A stretch of 64,000 nucleotides of DNA from Mortierella sp. BCC40632 (taxonomy: Eukaryota; Mortierellomycota; Mortierellomycetes; Mortierellales; Mortierellaceae). Position numbers and translations under genes: made by a program. The stretch is taken from assembly GCA_011634665.1 (NCBI GenBank), contig WAEK01000005.1, positions 1,931,001-1,995,000 on the forward strand, given 5' to 3'. The first letter of the stretch is position 1. Every line of letters begins with the position of its first letter. Below are positions 38,536 to 50,415 of the stretch, piece by piece. The notes beneath the pieces are model-generated. The model was not told the DNA's origin and did not search any database. It saw only the letters and a program-made list of their open reading frames with translations.

Positions 38536-39828
38536 GAAGGAGGAGAAGAAGAAGGAGAAGAAGAGGAGGAGGAGGAAGTACTGTCAACTTGGACACCCTT
38601 TGACCGTGGACAGTTTTATGGATCGGTGGCCCGTTCCTGTCCAGAGCTACGGGCGATCCAACTCTCGATCAAAGGCGAACCAGCAGAGCGACAAGACATT
38701 GTGGACCTGGCTCAATTCTTACCCGAGGTTCATAACTGGAGTTTCGACTTTATTGACTTGACAGGAGTATCTACGATGAGCACGATTCATACCTATACAA
38801 ATCGACTCACCTCCTTGGAGATCTCGAATGGACCTCCACTCTGGAGGGCGGATTTAATGAGCACACCCTCTGCAGTCGCCATCCATCGGTTCTTGTGCGA
38901 GTCTCCTCAGCTACTCCACTTCAAGGCGCGTGGGTTTGCGTATCCAGCATCTCTCTTGGGGTTGTTGCCGATAGAACAAGGAAGAAACGCGGGATTGGCA
39001 CCAGTACCAGACATGGCCTTGCAAGGAGAGGCAACAACAGAGGCCCTTTCCCCACTCTGGGCTTGTCGTAATCTTCGAACACTTCATCTTCGAATTCGAG
39101 CCAAGAGTGTCGATTCGAAATCTGCCTTGTTCTCACGCCAAGTATTTGCCTTTCTGAGTCGAGTCTGTCCAAAACTGGAGGAACTTCGTTTACACCACCC
39201 GTTCTTGAACTTGACATTGGAGGGAGGGTTCTGTCTATTGGCCAAACTGGATCGGCTACGACGACTGACAATGGAGATACCATTTTCGGAGCCATTCGAT
39301 ACCCGGAACTTTGTTTGGATGAGACAATGTCAAAGCTTGAATGGCTATACAAAATTAGCTCGACTCTTTCTCGCTTCTTCTTCCTCCACCATCTCACCCT
39401 TGCCTCTCTCTCCATCTTTGCCCTCCTCTAATGCAGGGGTTCCCGTCGTCGCCTCTAACAATTTAACCGACAAGCCCCTGCGTCCATCGGAGAGGTCACG
39501 AGGGGAGCGACTGCGCGAATATGTGATAGGCCCTCTACGGCGACAAGCACTCAAGGCGATTGGAAACGAAGATGTAGTGATGAAAAAGGATGCTCTCTCC
39601 CCCGAACAGGCTGCCGCCAAGGCCAGAGAAGAGAAACAACTGTCGCAGGTGAACAAAATGTTGGATGAGATGGATAGAGGATCTGAAGGATGGTATGTCT
39701 GGCCAGAGTTGAATTCGTTTAAGCTTTTGGCGGACGTGGACATGTTTGACCGCGTCAAGTTGGATGATCTTGAACAGATGATTCAGAAACAGATGCCCTA
39801 TGTTCGTGTTCAAGTTCATACATCATAG
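37705..39828 (+). CDS. F-box/leucine-rich-repeat protein with a 27-Gln tract
   Basis: A single exon of 707 residues. The N-terminus holds an F-box-like helix set (IFGVPELLELVLANL, SLVCKKWHRACR), the part that docks on Skp1 in SCF ubiquitin ligases. It is followed by irregular leucine-rich repeats (LRRLVLCGYYDFG, LTTLQFENLTG, LTRLSVDAS, LKQLRLRKFAL, LTELRIEGVRL). The repeats are interrupted at residues 251-277 by 27 Gln and then a Glu/Gly run, and they resume with CPELRAIQLSIKG through to FKLLADVDMFDRV. A role as a substrate adaptor is inferred from family. The ORF is open upstream as far as 37441 through a low-quality pyrimidine-rich leader, so the ATG after CFASAP was preferred. An AATAAA at 39978-39983 may be its polyadenylation signal. 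Confidence 0.85.
38455..38535 (+). repeat. CAG(CAA)26 coding trinucleotide repeat
   Basis: One CAG followed by 26 uninterrupted CAA codons, then GAA/GGA/GAG repeats to about 38577. A pure tract of this length is expected to vary between strains. Confidence 0.97.
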
Positions 39829-40264
39829 GAGAAATAGACTTTTTTTCTTTTCTTTTCTTTTTTTTTATATATATTTTGTAAACTATTCGCCAACGAGAGA
39901 ATGCTCGTCTATGTATATGGGAATGTGTGGACACTGAAAGGATGTTTACCGAAAGGTCAGTGCGTAAAAAAAATAATAATAAATCAAAACAGAGTTCCTT
40001 CCTTAAATGATATCCGAGTCAAGAGGGCTTTCTGACATAAGGAACGACTTCAACTGGTTGACTTGTGGCGGGTGTATGACACACTTTCCAGCTGACCAGC
40101 CTGCCCCAAGGACATCCGGGTACCGGTAGATATCGTAAAGAATCAAACACAAGACCTTGGCCTTCGGCGATAGCTAGATAACAGCGTTGTAGGTCTACGC
40201 CTCGTCGCACAAGGTTGAGCAAAATGGCACCATTCAAGCGTACAGACTTGTGCTGCTTCCCAAT
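39829..40264. other. convergent intergenic region
   Basis: Holds the T-rich 3' UTR of the F-box gene and AATAAA at 39978. On the minus strand an open frame of about 70 codons (40237-40019, including LRYLPVPGCPWGRLVSWK) might be a remnant or last exon of the weak gene to its right. No splice connects them convincingly. Confidence 0.35.
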
Positions 40265-41090
40265 TCATATGGAATGATTTGCAGAGGACGATTTAAATCC
40301 GAACACTGTCGTTTCCGTTTGCCAGACGTGATTGATCTGAATTCGAACGCTCTTGTCCAGTTTGCGGCCCGTGACAGTTGAGGTGATCTGGCCCACTTCT
40401 TTCTTTTTCAGTGAGTTGCTTGACTATGGTGCTTGATCACGATGCAAGCTCCCCTCTAGACTGAAACGAGGATACTTCAGATAACTTCCAAACTCTCATC
40501 ACAGAAACTAACAGATCCAGCTTCGGCACTTGTGGAACGATACGTATACCGTCACCGTCAAACAAATTGTTCAACAGCATCGCCTTGGCCGTTATGCAAA
40601 TGTGCTCGAGAATAGGTGATGTAAAGAGACTGATCTTATCTAGTTGGAGACGAGATTGACGATCCTCAGAGAGATGTACTTTACCCGACCATCCTCGCCT
40701 TGCTGAGTCCTTTACGGTGTCCTGAATCCCTTGCCAAACCTTTCTCTGAAGACCTACAAAGTCAGGGTAGCGGTATGGGTTTGTCTCCTGTTTGGAATGC
40801 AATGCCTTCTTCAGCTCGGTCAACATGACAGTCGCTGCTGTGTGAACAGGCGATTCTTTTTCTTGCACCAACTTTGACCCATCAATAATGGTGATCGATA
40901 GTCCAAGCTTGGGGGAACCTGATGGGACGGTGTTCATCATGCCTGACAGCATGGCCCAAAGAAAGAACCAAGAAATGTTACTGGGAGTCTGGCAATCCGT
41001 TGTCATTGCCTGCGCTATAAAAAAACACACAATTCAAGCCTTACAGCTGTCTTCTATCACCTCGACTAGTCCCAGAGCACGCAGTGCCAT
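40265..41090 (-). CDS. hypothetical protein, possibly spliced from three exons
   Basis: No family recognised. The long frame (about 41014-40476) looks like real protein in composition, with KLGLSITIIDGSKLVQEKE, ATVMLTELKKALHSKQE, ISLFTSPILEHICITAK and LLNNLFDGDGIRIVPQV. A short upstream exon (41090-41045, MALRALGLVEVIEDS) and a downstream exon (40387-40265, ITSTVTGRKLDKSVRIQINH) join it in phase to 235 residues. The first intron would be only 30 bp (41015-41044), shorter than any other in the window, so that junction is doubtful. The second (40388-40475) is 88 bp. It could also be a decayed fragment of a larger gene, because the next 170 kb-equivalent context to its left shows only another short open frame. 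Confidence 0.35.
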
Positions 41091-42779
41091 GTAGAGTCTA
41101 AGGATAGGCGCTTCTAATCATTATCTACTCTTTCTCTCCTTATGAAAACGATATGTCAAAGGGAGGCACTCTTTCAAAGACTGAGTAGGCACGACGACGG
41201 GGGACTAGTGGTAATAGCAAACTACTAGGAGGTCACTTAAGGCTTTCGTTTTTCTATAGGCGAGTGATATGTGGATGGAGGAAGCTATCAGTAAATAGAT
41301 CTTGAGGCGTAGATCTATTGGCGGATCAATCTAGGATGAGTCCGTAAAGTTGTCGCATTTCGACCAAAAGGGAAACTTGACTGAGTGGCTACCAAAGGTG
41401 AGTCATCCAGGGGGCGTTCTTTATCCAATCTTTCACTTTTCACCGAATCTCATACTTACAGCTGGATAAGCACTGCTAATGAGAGATATTTTTGGTTCCT
41501 GAGTTTCCTGTAAAAGAATCGAGGAAGTAATACTGCAAATTCGTCTGAGATAGCTAGAGATGGTAGCCGTTTTAGCATAAGAGAATGAAGAGATAGTAGA
41601 TCAAGACCTTGATCGGGATCCTGACTAGGTCCATACCTTGGGGACAGTGTCAGAGGGGTGCTGCGAAAGCAAGTGGACTTAGAAACCAGAGGATGAATAC
41701 TTTCATTGCTAGGGGGAGGGGGAATGCCTTTTTAGCACCCTTCCGCAAGGCACAACCCTTTCCATCATCACTATGCGCGTGTTCATGGATACACATGTCA
41801 ACCACAAGTCGCTGAAGGAAGGTAGGAGATGGTATTTTCCCGGGTAGGAGGACAGGTGGATAGACAGGTGGATGGCAGGTGGATGGACAGGTGGGTAGGC
41901 AGGTGGACAGATGTAGGTCGGGAGAGAGAACATACTCCCATGAGTTTGTGGGAGTCGAGGGACAGAGGGAGGGATCACCCAGATCTTTATGTCTTCTATT
42001 GTTCCTTTCTCTCTTTGACCACCCTTGTAGATTCAAATACAAGGGCTAGTTTACAAGTCGATACGATAAAAGTCAATAAAAGTTGATGGCACACAAAAGT
42101 CAGTGGATAAGCAAGGATTCTAGTCTATAGGGAACCAATGACACTGGAATGCTTAGATAATATGGAGTAACAAATTGTCCTTTGACGACTATTTACTGCA
42201 ATGAGCCATTGAAAGGTTACATCTCTCCACTCTACACCACTTGTATGAAGTATTATTATCTCTTGATCACAGAAAAGAGCCTCCCGTGTACAAAGTAACC
42301 TCAGTATTTCCTATCTCTCACTTCCTCAAGTGTGTGTATGCCCTCGTGGCTGCACTCGTATTTGATCCCGTGGCTGCACTCGCATTTTGCTCATTTTGAC
42401 AATTCTATGGCTACCCAAGTTTTTCCATTGATCCGAGTCCATCTCAGTATCTAGACAAGCGACCCTTCTACTCTCGGTAATGCGCGGACCAAATCAATTG
42501 ACCGTGTAGAGAGTTCATTGCTATTCTTTTTTGTGGGAAAAATGCCACAGCTATCCCCTTTGGCAACTTTCTGCATTGTACCTGAGGAGAACAAAATCCT
42601 GTAGAATATTTCTTATGTACGTTAATTTTGGAGCCAATTTTTAATATCGATTTTTCAAATGAAGACGGAGAGATGAAGAAAAAAAAGGGAAAGAGAATGG
42701 AAATCGAAAAATAAACTAAAATAAAATAAAAAAATAAAAAAACAAAAAATAAAAATAAATTTTTTGAAAGATATAGGTT
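41091..42779. other. gene-poor region with small direct repeats
   Basis: 1.7 kb with no supported gene. It contains imperfect repeats of (ca)ggtgga(t) at about 41851-41910. Two copies of cgtggctgcactcg lie about 28 bp apart near 42344-42382, and an A-rich stretch lies at 42670-42770 just beyond the LRR gene's stop. Confidence 0.4.
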
Positions 42780-45700
42780 CTAATGTCTTCCCGCACCTGT
42801 CGTTGTGTTTCCAGCAGCAGGTGTTGAATTATTGTAGATATGCTGAGCAATTAGCTTTTGAATGGCTAAGGCGTCCAAGAAGTCTGAATCCTTCATCGGT
42901 TCATCCGGGATCTCGTATTCATAGTCCGAAATTCCTGGCAAGCAAAGGCTCTTGAGCGTCGTATTATTTTGAATCGAATGGTAGAACTTTTTGAGATACA
43001 CCGTCGTGATTTTGTGTAATCTGCGATCCAGACGTAATCCATGGGTTCTTGCCCTGATCTCATCTTCTGCATAGTACCAAAAGGAGAGGCCCATCTCGAT
43101 CGAGAGCTTTTGGAGTCTCTTAGTCCGATTCAGCGCCTCACAGAGCGAGTCATAGTCCTCCAAGACTCTCCCTTGGTTCCTCCTGGCTACCATCTCAAGG
43201 TCATTCACGGCAAGACTCTGTAGTCGCTGAGTTGAATGGCTGATCACTCGCGAGACATAGTCCATCCCGACATTAGAAAATGCAATGTGGGTCAAATTCG
43301 ACAACAAGACCCTGGTGTGACCGCCTAGGTTGACTTTCTGGAGCATATACTCAGCGTTCCTCTCCAATCCCGTGTTGGTCATGTAAATCTTTTGGAGTTT
43401 GAAAGGGTTCCAAAGGTTCATCAATGCGTTGTCGCATGACTGCCCTATCAAGCTGTTACCACTGAGGTTGAGACATATTAGCTGGCTGTTGGATCCCCAG
43501 CTTTGTGAACCGAAGGATTGGACCCTAAAGAATCCTTGAATATCCCCGATAGCTTCTCGACCAAGATTGTTCCGTGAGAGGTCGAGGTGGCTCAAGTTCA
43601 GGAAGCACCTTTTGAGTGTTTGGTTGGGTAGGTTTAGCTGCAGATTCCTCCATACAATGTCGTCTAAACCAACACCCGACAGTGTAAGTTCGCTCAAGGA
43701 TTTGTTCGCTTCCAATAGTTTTCCGAGGTTGGTCCTAGCTTCGGGCCACGAGACATCAACGTCAGTCAAGGAGAGTGTCTTGATGTTCTTAGAATGGATG
43801 GGGAAATGCCCTTGCAAGAAGCGCGAGAAGCCAGAGACGATAACTGTTTGGAGTTTGGAGCTTCCAAAGATCTTGTTTAGGTTGATAAAGATGTTTTCAC
43901 TCTGCTCTGTGGAGTTGTTTGTTTTGCTAAATTGGAGCTCAATCCGAGTCAATGACGCCTCTACCATCGCCCGGGCGAGGTCACAAAAGATATTCTTGAA
44001 TGATTCGGCGAGGCCTCTTTTGGTGTCATTGGTCAAACTGAAAACATTGGGGTCATTGGACTGAGTTGGGGCATTCAACCAGCACTCAAAGTACCATGGA
44101 TGGATTTCGGCAGTGACAGAAGTGATTTTTGTCCTGCTCTTGAGGGTATCAGTAAAGATCAAAACCGAATTAGGATTGACTAGTCGGACCTTGGGCACAT
44201 TCTTGCTTGACGTAATTTGAACAAAGTCGTCGTGCGAGATCTGGTGGCCTTGTGGTCGACTCTTGTTCCTCATACACTCGATACAGTCATTGCATATCCA
44301 AATGGTTTTACCCCTCAACTGGATCGAGCTGAAACCATCTGACTGCAAATTGCCTGGACCATCAGGAGATCCTCTAAAAAGGTTCGTGATATATTGAATT
44401 TGATAGCCCAATGTGAAGTCGAGCAGTTTTGGTTCTGGAGGAAACGGTTCGATGCCAGCGCGGTCGATGCCAGTCCCTGCTTTGCTCATCTTGTTGATAT
44501 GATCCCTCACTCCCTTGAATACACTAAAAAACGACGAGACTGAGAGCGTATTCGTAGCTATTCCTGGGGCATGAATAACAGCCAGGGAAACTGCCGCTGT
44601 GATATTAAGCGTCACTTCGTTGTTTTTCATCTGGTCCTTAAAGGCCTTCACTGCAAACCCTTTGTGAGTTGTCATATGATAACTGTGGCCCATGCCGTTC
44701 TCCAGGTAGGCTGCTTGACACGGTACAAGGAGTCGGAAAGTTACAAACGGGCTATCAGAGACCTGGTGAATGATGTCTTCCTTGAGGTCTGGTGCAATGA
44801 GATACGTAGTAGGTACGCGATTAGGGTTAAACCCGTCAACCTCGAAGTTGCCTCTCGGGATTTCTTGAGCAAACTGAAAGTCAAACAGAGGCAACTCGCC
44901 ACCTCTTGCTCCAGGCTGTCTCAGTGGAGTAGAGGCTCTCAACGGATGAGAATCTACACTTGGATTTATCAGGGGTATTGAGTGGTTTGGCGTAAAGGAG
45001 CCTGTTCGTGTGGGGTGGCGAACTAGACGCTTGGGCGAAGCAATGTGTTGAGAAGTCCGATGGTGTTGAGTTGGACTGGGGCGTGGACGGTGTGGCGATG
45101 GAGATGATGTCCGGTTTGAAGAAGTAAATGGTGGCCTGGGGATTCGTGTAGAGGACACTTCTGGAAAAGTACTCTGAGGCGGGATTGGGTATGGAACTGA
45201 GTCTGGAATGTCCCGCCTTCCCATACTAGGTTCGTTGGAAAGTATTGGATAAGAGTTTGCGGAAAAGAGCACTGGCTGTTGGAAAGGACGGTTAGTTGGC
45301 TGATTATTGGATGGTGGTGGTGAAATAGGTGTCACTATCGGCTGCTGAGGAAAGGGTATCGACGTCGAGGTCGATGTTGCAATAGGCTGCTGGGAGAAGG
45401 GAATTGACCGCGGAATCGGTGTCGTAGTAGGTTGTTGAGAGAGAAGGGAATCGATGGCAAGGTCGATGTTGCAATAGGCTGCTGGGAGAAGTGAATTGAC
45501 AGTGGAGTCGGCGTTGTAGTAGGTTGTTGAGAGATGGGAATCGACCGAGGGGTCAATGTAGTAGTAGGCGGCTGGGAGAAGGGAATTGACCGCGGAATTG
45601 ACGTCGTAGTAGGCTGCCGAGGGGAGGGCATTGATGGTGAGGCCGGCGTTGCAACAGGTTGCCGAGAAAGTGATGTTGGCGGCGAGATTGGCATCGCAAA

Positions 45701-46336
45701 TGATGACTGAGGGGAAATTGAAGGCGAGGCCGATGTTGTCAATGGCTGCCGATCAAGGGACGCCGGCGGAGAAATTGGAGCCTGAGAGGGCCGTTGTATG
45801 AAAGACATTGGTGGTGAAGTCGATGTAGCATTGGGCCGAGGGCGAAAGGATACCGGCGGCGGATTGTGTGTCTCTAGGGTGAAGGGATGCAGAGCGATTG
45901 GCGACGTGTTCAGGGATTCAAAAGAATGTTGGCGGCTCGCGATCGACGGCGTGGCTGGAATCGATGTTCCTGAGGACGAAGTGAGGTCCCGCTGATGACT
46001 TCCAGAAGACAAAGAGGCGTCTCCAGGAACGACATGATCCTAGACAAGAAAAGAAAGAGTAAGTCTCGAGAAACACTTGCCCAAAATAGCGGCGAGAACA
46101 TGGGATCACTCGAAAGAAACACTTACCATCCTCTCGTAAGTCTCGTCATCCTCATCTTCGTCGCTACTGTCTTCGTCGGTATCATCGTGTCCTTTGCTCT
46201 GGCTGCTGAGTAGCTTGAATAAATTATCATTTTTACTATTGGCTTGACGATCCCGCCTAATGCTGGATGTTCTGGCGAACTCCAGATATGCTTCTTCTGG
46301 CTCACTATCTGACGAGCTCTGTCCGGTGGTCGGCAT
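42780..46336 (-). pseudogene. LRR protein with Pro/Ser/Thr minisatellite region; reading frame broken by 2 bp
   Basis: Exon 1 (46336-46127) is acidic (MPTTGQSSSDSEPEEAY, then DEDSSDEDEDDETYERM). A donor GTAAGT and acceptor at 46040-46041 lead to exon 2, 46039-42780. Exon 2 is 3260 nt, two more than a multiple of three, and its frame is lost inside 15-residue repeats of the type RSIPFSQQPTTTPTP near 45438-45446. Upstream and downstream frames are both long and would make one 1155-residue protein without the two extra bases. After the repeats comes a conserved-looking block of about 250 residues with CNDCIECMRNKSRP. It is followed by about 15 leucine-rich repeats of the ribonuclease-inhibitor type, such as LKTLSLTDVDVSWPEA, LSELTLSGVGLDD and LSHLDLSRNNLGREAI. 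Function unknown. It may be an intact gene with a sequencing error, a strain-specific null allele, or a contingency locus. Confidence 0.7.
45354..45600 (-). repeat. 45-bp coding minisatellite
   Basis: Units encode 15 residues (S-I-P-F-S-Q-Q-P-x-x-T-x-x-x-x). The conserved ggg of successive copies lies at 45354, 45399, 45446, 45491, 45536 and 45581. The spacing is therefore 45, 47, 45, 45, 45. The 47-bp copy carries the extra GA and is the site of the frameshift. Confidence 0.9.
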
Positions 46337-47922
46337 TTCAACAGCGAAGAACTACTCTTGGCAGTTAGAAAGACAGATTGATATCCAGAGATGCGAAACT
46401 TGGCAGATGATTGAATTGGTTGCCTTGAAATGCAGCAGATGTTTGAGCTATGTTTTCCAGATGACTAGAACTTGAGTCGAAATGCAGCGGTGCTATTGTG
46501 AGAAAAAAGCAAGATGTTTGGACAGAGCTTTGAGGTGAAGCGTACTTTTGTACACGAGGCCATCCCCCAACCACAGCAACACCCGAGGGGTACTTTGACT
46601 TGCTGCATCGTTTCTGCGCCTCACATCCGAGGCCTGCACCGCCGCACAGGTTGCAGAAGAGTGGAAAAGAGCCTCCTCCTCCTCGCTTATTAGTCGGTCC
46701 TTGTGGGGCTGGGACGCTCCTTTCTCTCACTCGCGCTCTCCTCTCTCCCCCCCTCTCTCCCCCACTACTTCAGCTCTTCTTCACATCAGGATTCATCCGA
46801 ACTTTCTGAACCATACATTTAGGGATTTACGCTTGACCCAGTCTTGCACATTGCTCAACATCCTCTCATGCCATTGAAGTAGAGCCCCTTCGGCTGATTA
46901 GTCTAAATAGATCTGGCATCGACAACTGACACATCTCGAGCATAATACTATTCCGGATGCTCTTCGGTGACCGACCATAGACGGATACCACAAACGCGGC
47001 TCGCAACTGTCGACCGTCTCTCTGCGCTGCCTAGGACAGCAAGTTGGTTTTACGCGTGTTGGCCTACTTTTGGCGTTAACTTGATTTCGTCCTTCGCGTG
47101 GGCTGTTGTAGACAGATTTTACCAAGGCAGAAAACCTGCACTGCCCCCCTTTGTGCGGAGGTTTCCGCAGAATGAATGGATGAACGCTCGATGGAACAGC
47201 CCTTTTTTTTTTTTTTTTTTTTTTTTTGAGTATGTACAACAGTAGGATGGAAAGCTTCTCTTTCCCAATGTCCCTTTCCCCTCTCACAATAAGAGAGCAA
47301 AAGCAAACTTGATTGGATAGGCCAGATGATCGCCCAGGCTTGATCAGTGGACACCGCCACTGGACCAGCTTGGGCTTAATTCGAGCACCGTCCCTCGGCC
47401 ACCCTTGTCTCACAGGACCCTCGGGCATCTTGTAGGTGTCGCACTGGATTTGCAGGCTGCGGAGGCTTCTGTTACTGTAATTTGACTAGCGCGACTACTA
47501 CTACTGCCGCTCCTTTCTCTCTCTCTCTCTCTCCCCTGGGACACACGCAAAGACGCGCAGGACAGCATCCTGGCTTCGCAGCCCCCCGCTTCTCCTGGCC
47601 CTGCTGCCGACTGCCTCTCCGTGTTCCCCTCTAGCCTTGCAACAAGGCGCATTTGAGGCCTGCTCCTCATCTCTCACTTCTTCAGATCTCTTCTGGTCTT
47701 CCATCCCCCTCGCCTTACTCCCCTCTCTTTCTCTCTTTTTCACTTTCTCTCTCTCTTTCTCTCATTCTCTTTCTCTTTCGCTCTCCTCCCGTCTCTCATC
47801 GCCCCTCTGCTAATTTCCCTCCTGCCCTTCTATCGCCCCACGCCTGCTCACGACACCACCCACCTGTCCACCCTCAATACACCTTCACTCTGCCTGCTCT
47901 CCAGATCCGCCCGCCTGCTCCC
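46337..47922. promoter_or_regulatory. divergent region LRR gene / kelch gene 1
   Basis: 1.6 kb between divergent starts. It has a T-run at 47203-47226 and a strongly C/T-rich leader from 47690 to the kelch ATG, including (CT)n near 47515-47532. No gene is seen in it. Confidence 0.4.
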
Positions 47923-49755
47923 ATGGTACTTTCCAGGCCCATCGCCGCTGTCGCAGCATGGCTCCTGTGCCTTATCACCGTTGTCATCCCTGCTAGCGGT
48001 CAGGGCTGGCGGCCGGTCGTTACCTGGGGCCCCGCCTCTATCTTTCAGGAAGGCAAAGAGCTTATCATCCAAGGGGGCAGCAACGGCTCATATACTATTA
48101 CCCAAACCTTCTCTATCGACCTCTCCACGTCCTGGAGCACCTCATCTGTCTCGTACAGGAACCTTGCCAGTGGACCTAACGCGTACATGCACACGGCCAC
48201 GCTACTTCAGGATGGACAGCGTTCATTTGTCCTGTCGAACGGAACGGCGTTCGAGTACTCGACCTATCTCAATTCTTGGAAGAACCTTGGAAACAGCGAA
48301 TATGTCTCTCGAGTTGCAGGGATTGTCGCTGTCACAGACCCCGATTCGGGCCTCATCTATGTTCCCAATGGCTACATCGAAAATGGGACCGTGCAGATGA
48401 TTCAGTACGACTCTGTCAGTAATGTTATCAAAGGCATACCCATGCATCCTTCCTTGGCAACCCTACTCTCCTATTCGGCAGCATGGAGCGCTAGTGCTAA
48501 AAAGCTAATTGTCTTTGGAGGAGCCACAGTTGGAACCAATAATGCGTTCAATACGGTCTACACATGGGACAGTATTAATAACTGGAAAGCTATTACACCC
48601 ACTGGAGAGCAACCTGCACCTCGACGTTCGGCATGCTTGGTTCCCGCATATGGAGGCTCCAAAATGGTGCTCTACGGTGGATTGACAGACCAAGCAAACT
48701 CAGTTCTCAGCGATATTTTTTTCCTTGATACTGGAAGCTGGACATGGACGAAGGGGACTGATGCGGGCATTTCTGCCGCCCGCGCAGAGACCGCCTGCGC
48801 TGTAACCAACGATTTGTTCGTTTCATGGGGTGGTGGTGGCGCATACACGGTGATCTCATCCAACCTCACCATCATTTACAACATGAAGACAAATCTCTGG
48901 CAATCCACATACTCTCCTGACCCATACTCAGGTCCACTGACTGGCCCCAATGGTAGTAGCTCGAATGCGATAGGAGCCATCGTAGGAGGCGTGATTGGAG
49001 GTATAACCATAATAGTTCTGGCTGCTGTCTTCTGCATCTACCGCAGGAAAAAGAGAGTAAGCGCCAGCAAGCTCCACATTCAAGAGGCAGTACCCTACAA
49101 CAGCTCTCAGCAAGGCACACCTACGATCGCCCTTGCCGTACCCTCAGTCCCTCCAGTAGTTCCGGTAGCAGAAACGTTGGTAGTTGAACCAGTTGCAACC
49201 GTCAGTGGAGTTCACTCAGGATCCAGCGCCTTGAACGAGCTTAGCAGTGGAACAAGCATCGATCCGTGGCAGCAACAGCATTATCCACTCCAACCTATTG
49301 CTATCACCACTCAGGGCATGACCCCACAGCCGCAACCCGTCTTTTTCAACCAACAATCCCCATATTCTCCGGTTGGATACTCATACCAACCGCCAATTAT
49401 TCACGACTATCAGTCTCCAACCATCTTTCAACCTCCAACCCCTACACAGCCATACACGCCGGTATCGTACTCGGTAGTATCCACTGGGGGTGCCACTACT
49501 ACTGTTGGCTACAGTCCACAACTCAACTCGCAGTCAACGATTTACCAACTCCCAGAGGGCGCCGACTCGAAATACCCACCCACTCCGCACGAGCAGGTCC
49601 TTTACCCACAGCAATATGGGGCAGGGAATAGTATAGCAGCAACGCCGCCTACAAGCGAGCGGCCGCCACAGAATCCACAGTACGTTGGTGCTAACGATGG
49701 TTATGTGGGTATGGATGGTCTTCGGCGCAATCCCCAGGAGGCTGGTTCACTATAA
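47923..49755 (+). CDS. kelch-type cell-surface protein 1 (signal peptide, kelch ectodomain, one TM, cytoplasmic tail)
   Basis: Intronless, 610 residues. A cleavable signal peptide (MVLSRPIAAVAAWLLCLITV, ending ASGQ) is followed by a beta-propeller-like ectodomain with kelch-style blades: KKLIVFGGATVGTNNAFN, KMVLYGGLTDQANSVLSD and DIFFLDTGSWTWTKGT, closing IIYNMKTNLWQSTYSPDP. Several NxS/T sites suit an extracellular position. One membrane helix at about residues 350-373 (GAIVGGVIGGITIIVLAAVF) is capped inside by YRRKKR. The tail of about 235 residues is rich in Pro, Gln, Tyr and Thr. It is the first of a same-strand array. A receptor or adhesin role is inferred from topology; no catalytic domain is visible. 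Confidence 0.88.
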   Translation: MVLSRPIAAVAAWLLCLITVVIPASGQGWRPVVTWGPASIFQEGKELIIQGGSNGSYTITQTFSIDLSTSWSTSSVSYRNLASGPNAYMHTATLLQDGQRSFVLSNGTAFEYSTYLNSWKNLGNSEYVSRVAGIVAVTDPDSGLIYVPNGYIENGTVQMIQYDSVSNVIKGIPMHPSLATLLSYSAAWSASAKKLIVFGGATVGTNNAFNTVYTWDSINNWKAITPTGEQPAPRRSACLVPAYGGSKMVLYGGLTDQANSVLSDIFFLDTGSWTWTKGTDAGISAARAETACAVTNDLFVSWGGGGAYTVISSNLTIIYNMKTNLWQSTYSPDPYSGPLTGPNGSSSNAIGAIVGGVIGGITIIVLAAVFCIYRRKKRVSASKLHIQEAVPYNSSQQGTPTIALAVPSVPPVVPVAETLVVEPVATVSGVHSGSSALNELSSGTSIDPWQQQHYPLQPIAITTQGMTPQPQPVFFNQQSPYSPVGYSYQPPIIHDYQSPTIFQPPTPTQPYTPVSYSVVSTGGATTTVGYSPQLNSQSTIYQLPEGADSKYPPTPHEQVLYPQQYGAGNSIAATPPTSERPPQNPQYVGANDGYVGMDGLRRNPQEAGSL

Positions 49756-49762
49756 TAGTTCT

Positions 49763-49768
49763 AATAAA
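49763..49768 (+). terminator. candidate polyadenylation signal AATAAA
   Basis: AATAAA eight bases after the TAA of kelch gene 1. Very close to the stop, so a more distal site may also be used. Confidence 0.35.
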
Positions 49769-50415
49769 CATAATTACAATGGCATATGATAGAATCTAGG
49801 ATCCCCATCTAGTTCTTTGGTCTTTAGAATTCATGTTGCATCATCGGTCCCTAAAGGCTTTTTTTGGTCTTTGTTTGTCGCGCAAATGAAAAATGAAAAG
49901 TCGTGATTCGACTAATTTACCCCCTACTTTCTCTTCAAGGGGAGTCGACCAACGGAACTTTACTTGAACCAGCAAACCAACCCCTGTTATTGTACCTAAG
50001 GTTTACTCCTCTCAAACCAGCTTTCCATTCCAGAGGGATTTTCAGGGCGTAAAACTGGCTATTTCAGCCAGCTCCCGCTCCCGCCCTTGTCCTTGCCCTC
50101 GTTTTCTTTCCTTAGGATTACTATTAGGATTACTATTATTAATGTTTGCCGTTACTCCCATTCCCTGTCAGAAACATTGCAATATATAGAACTCAGGGCA
50201 TCGTTCTTCAGCACCATCTTCCAGCTTCTTTCTTCCTTTGTCCCCTCCTTTGAAGACCCCGTTGCTCTGAGAGCGCCCATATTGTTTCAATCGCCATTCA
50301 CCTTCATCATCCCACTCTCGGTCATCATCGACTCTTTATCTCTCGCGCTAGACATTCTATTCACCTTCTATTAGCTCGACATTTAGAATTTTCTCTCTTC
50401 CGTGACGAATTCAAG
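49769..50415. other. spacer between kelch gene 1 and the decayed kelch copy
   Basis: About 650 bp, AT-richer than the genes, with C/T-rich sequence from 50080 that resembles the leader of the intact kelch genes. No protein is supported. Confidence 0.35.

Noticed and set aside
38267..38596. Minus-strand ORF with a poly-Val/Leu stretch
   Set aside because: Complement of the (CAA)n and (GAA)n coding repeats of the F-box gene.
41851..41910. ggtgga/caggtgg repeats suspected to be a CRISPR-like or minisatellite array
   Set aside because: Short, imperfect and without regular spacers; simple repeat in a eukaryotic genome.
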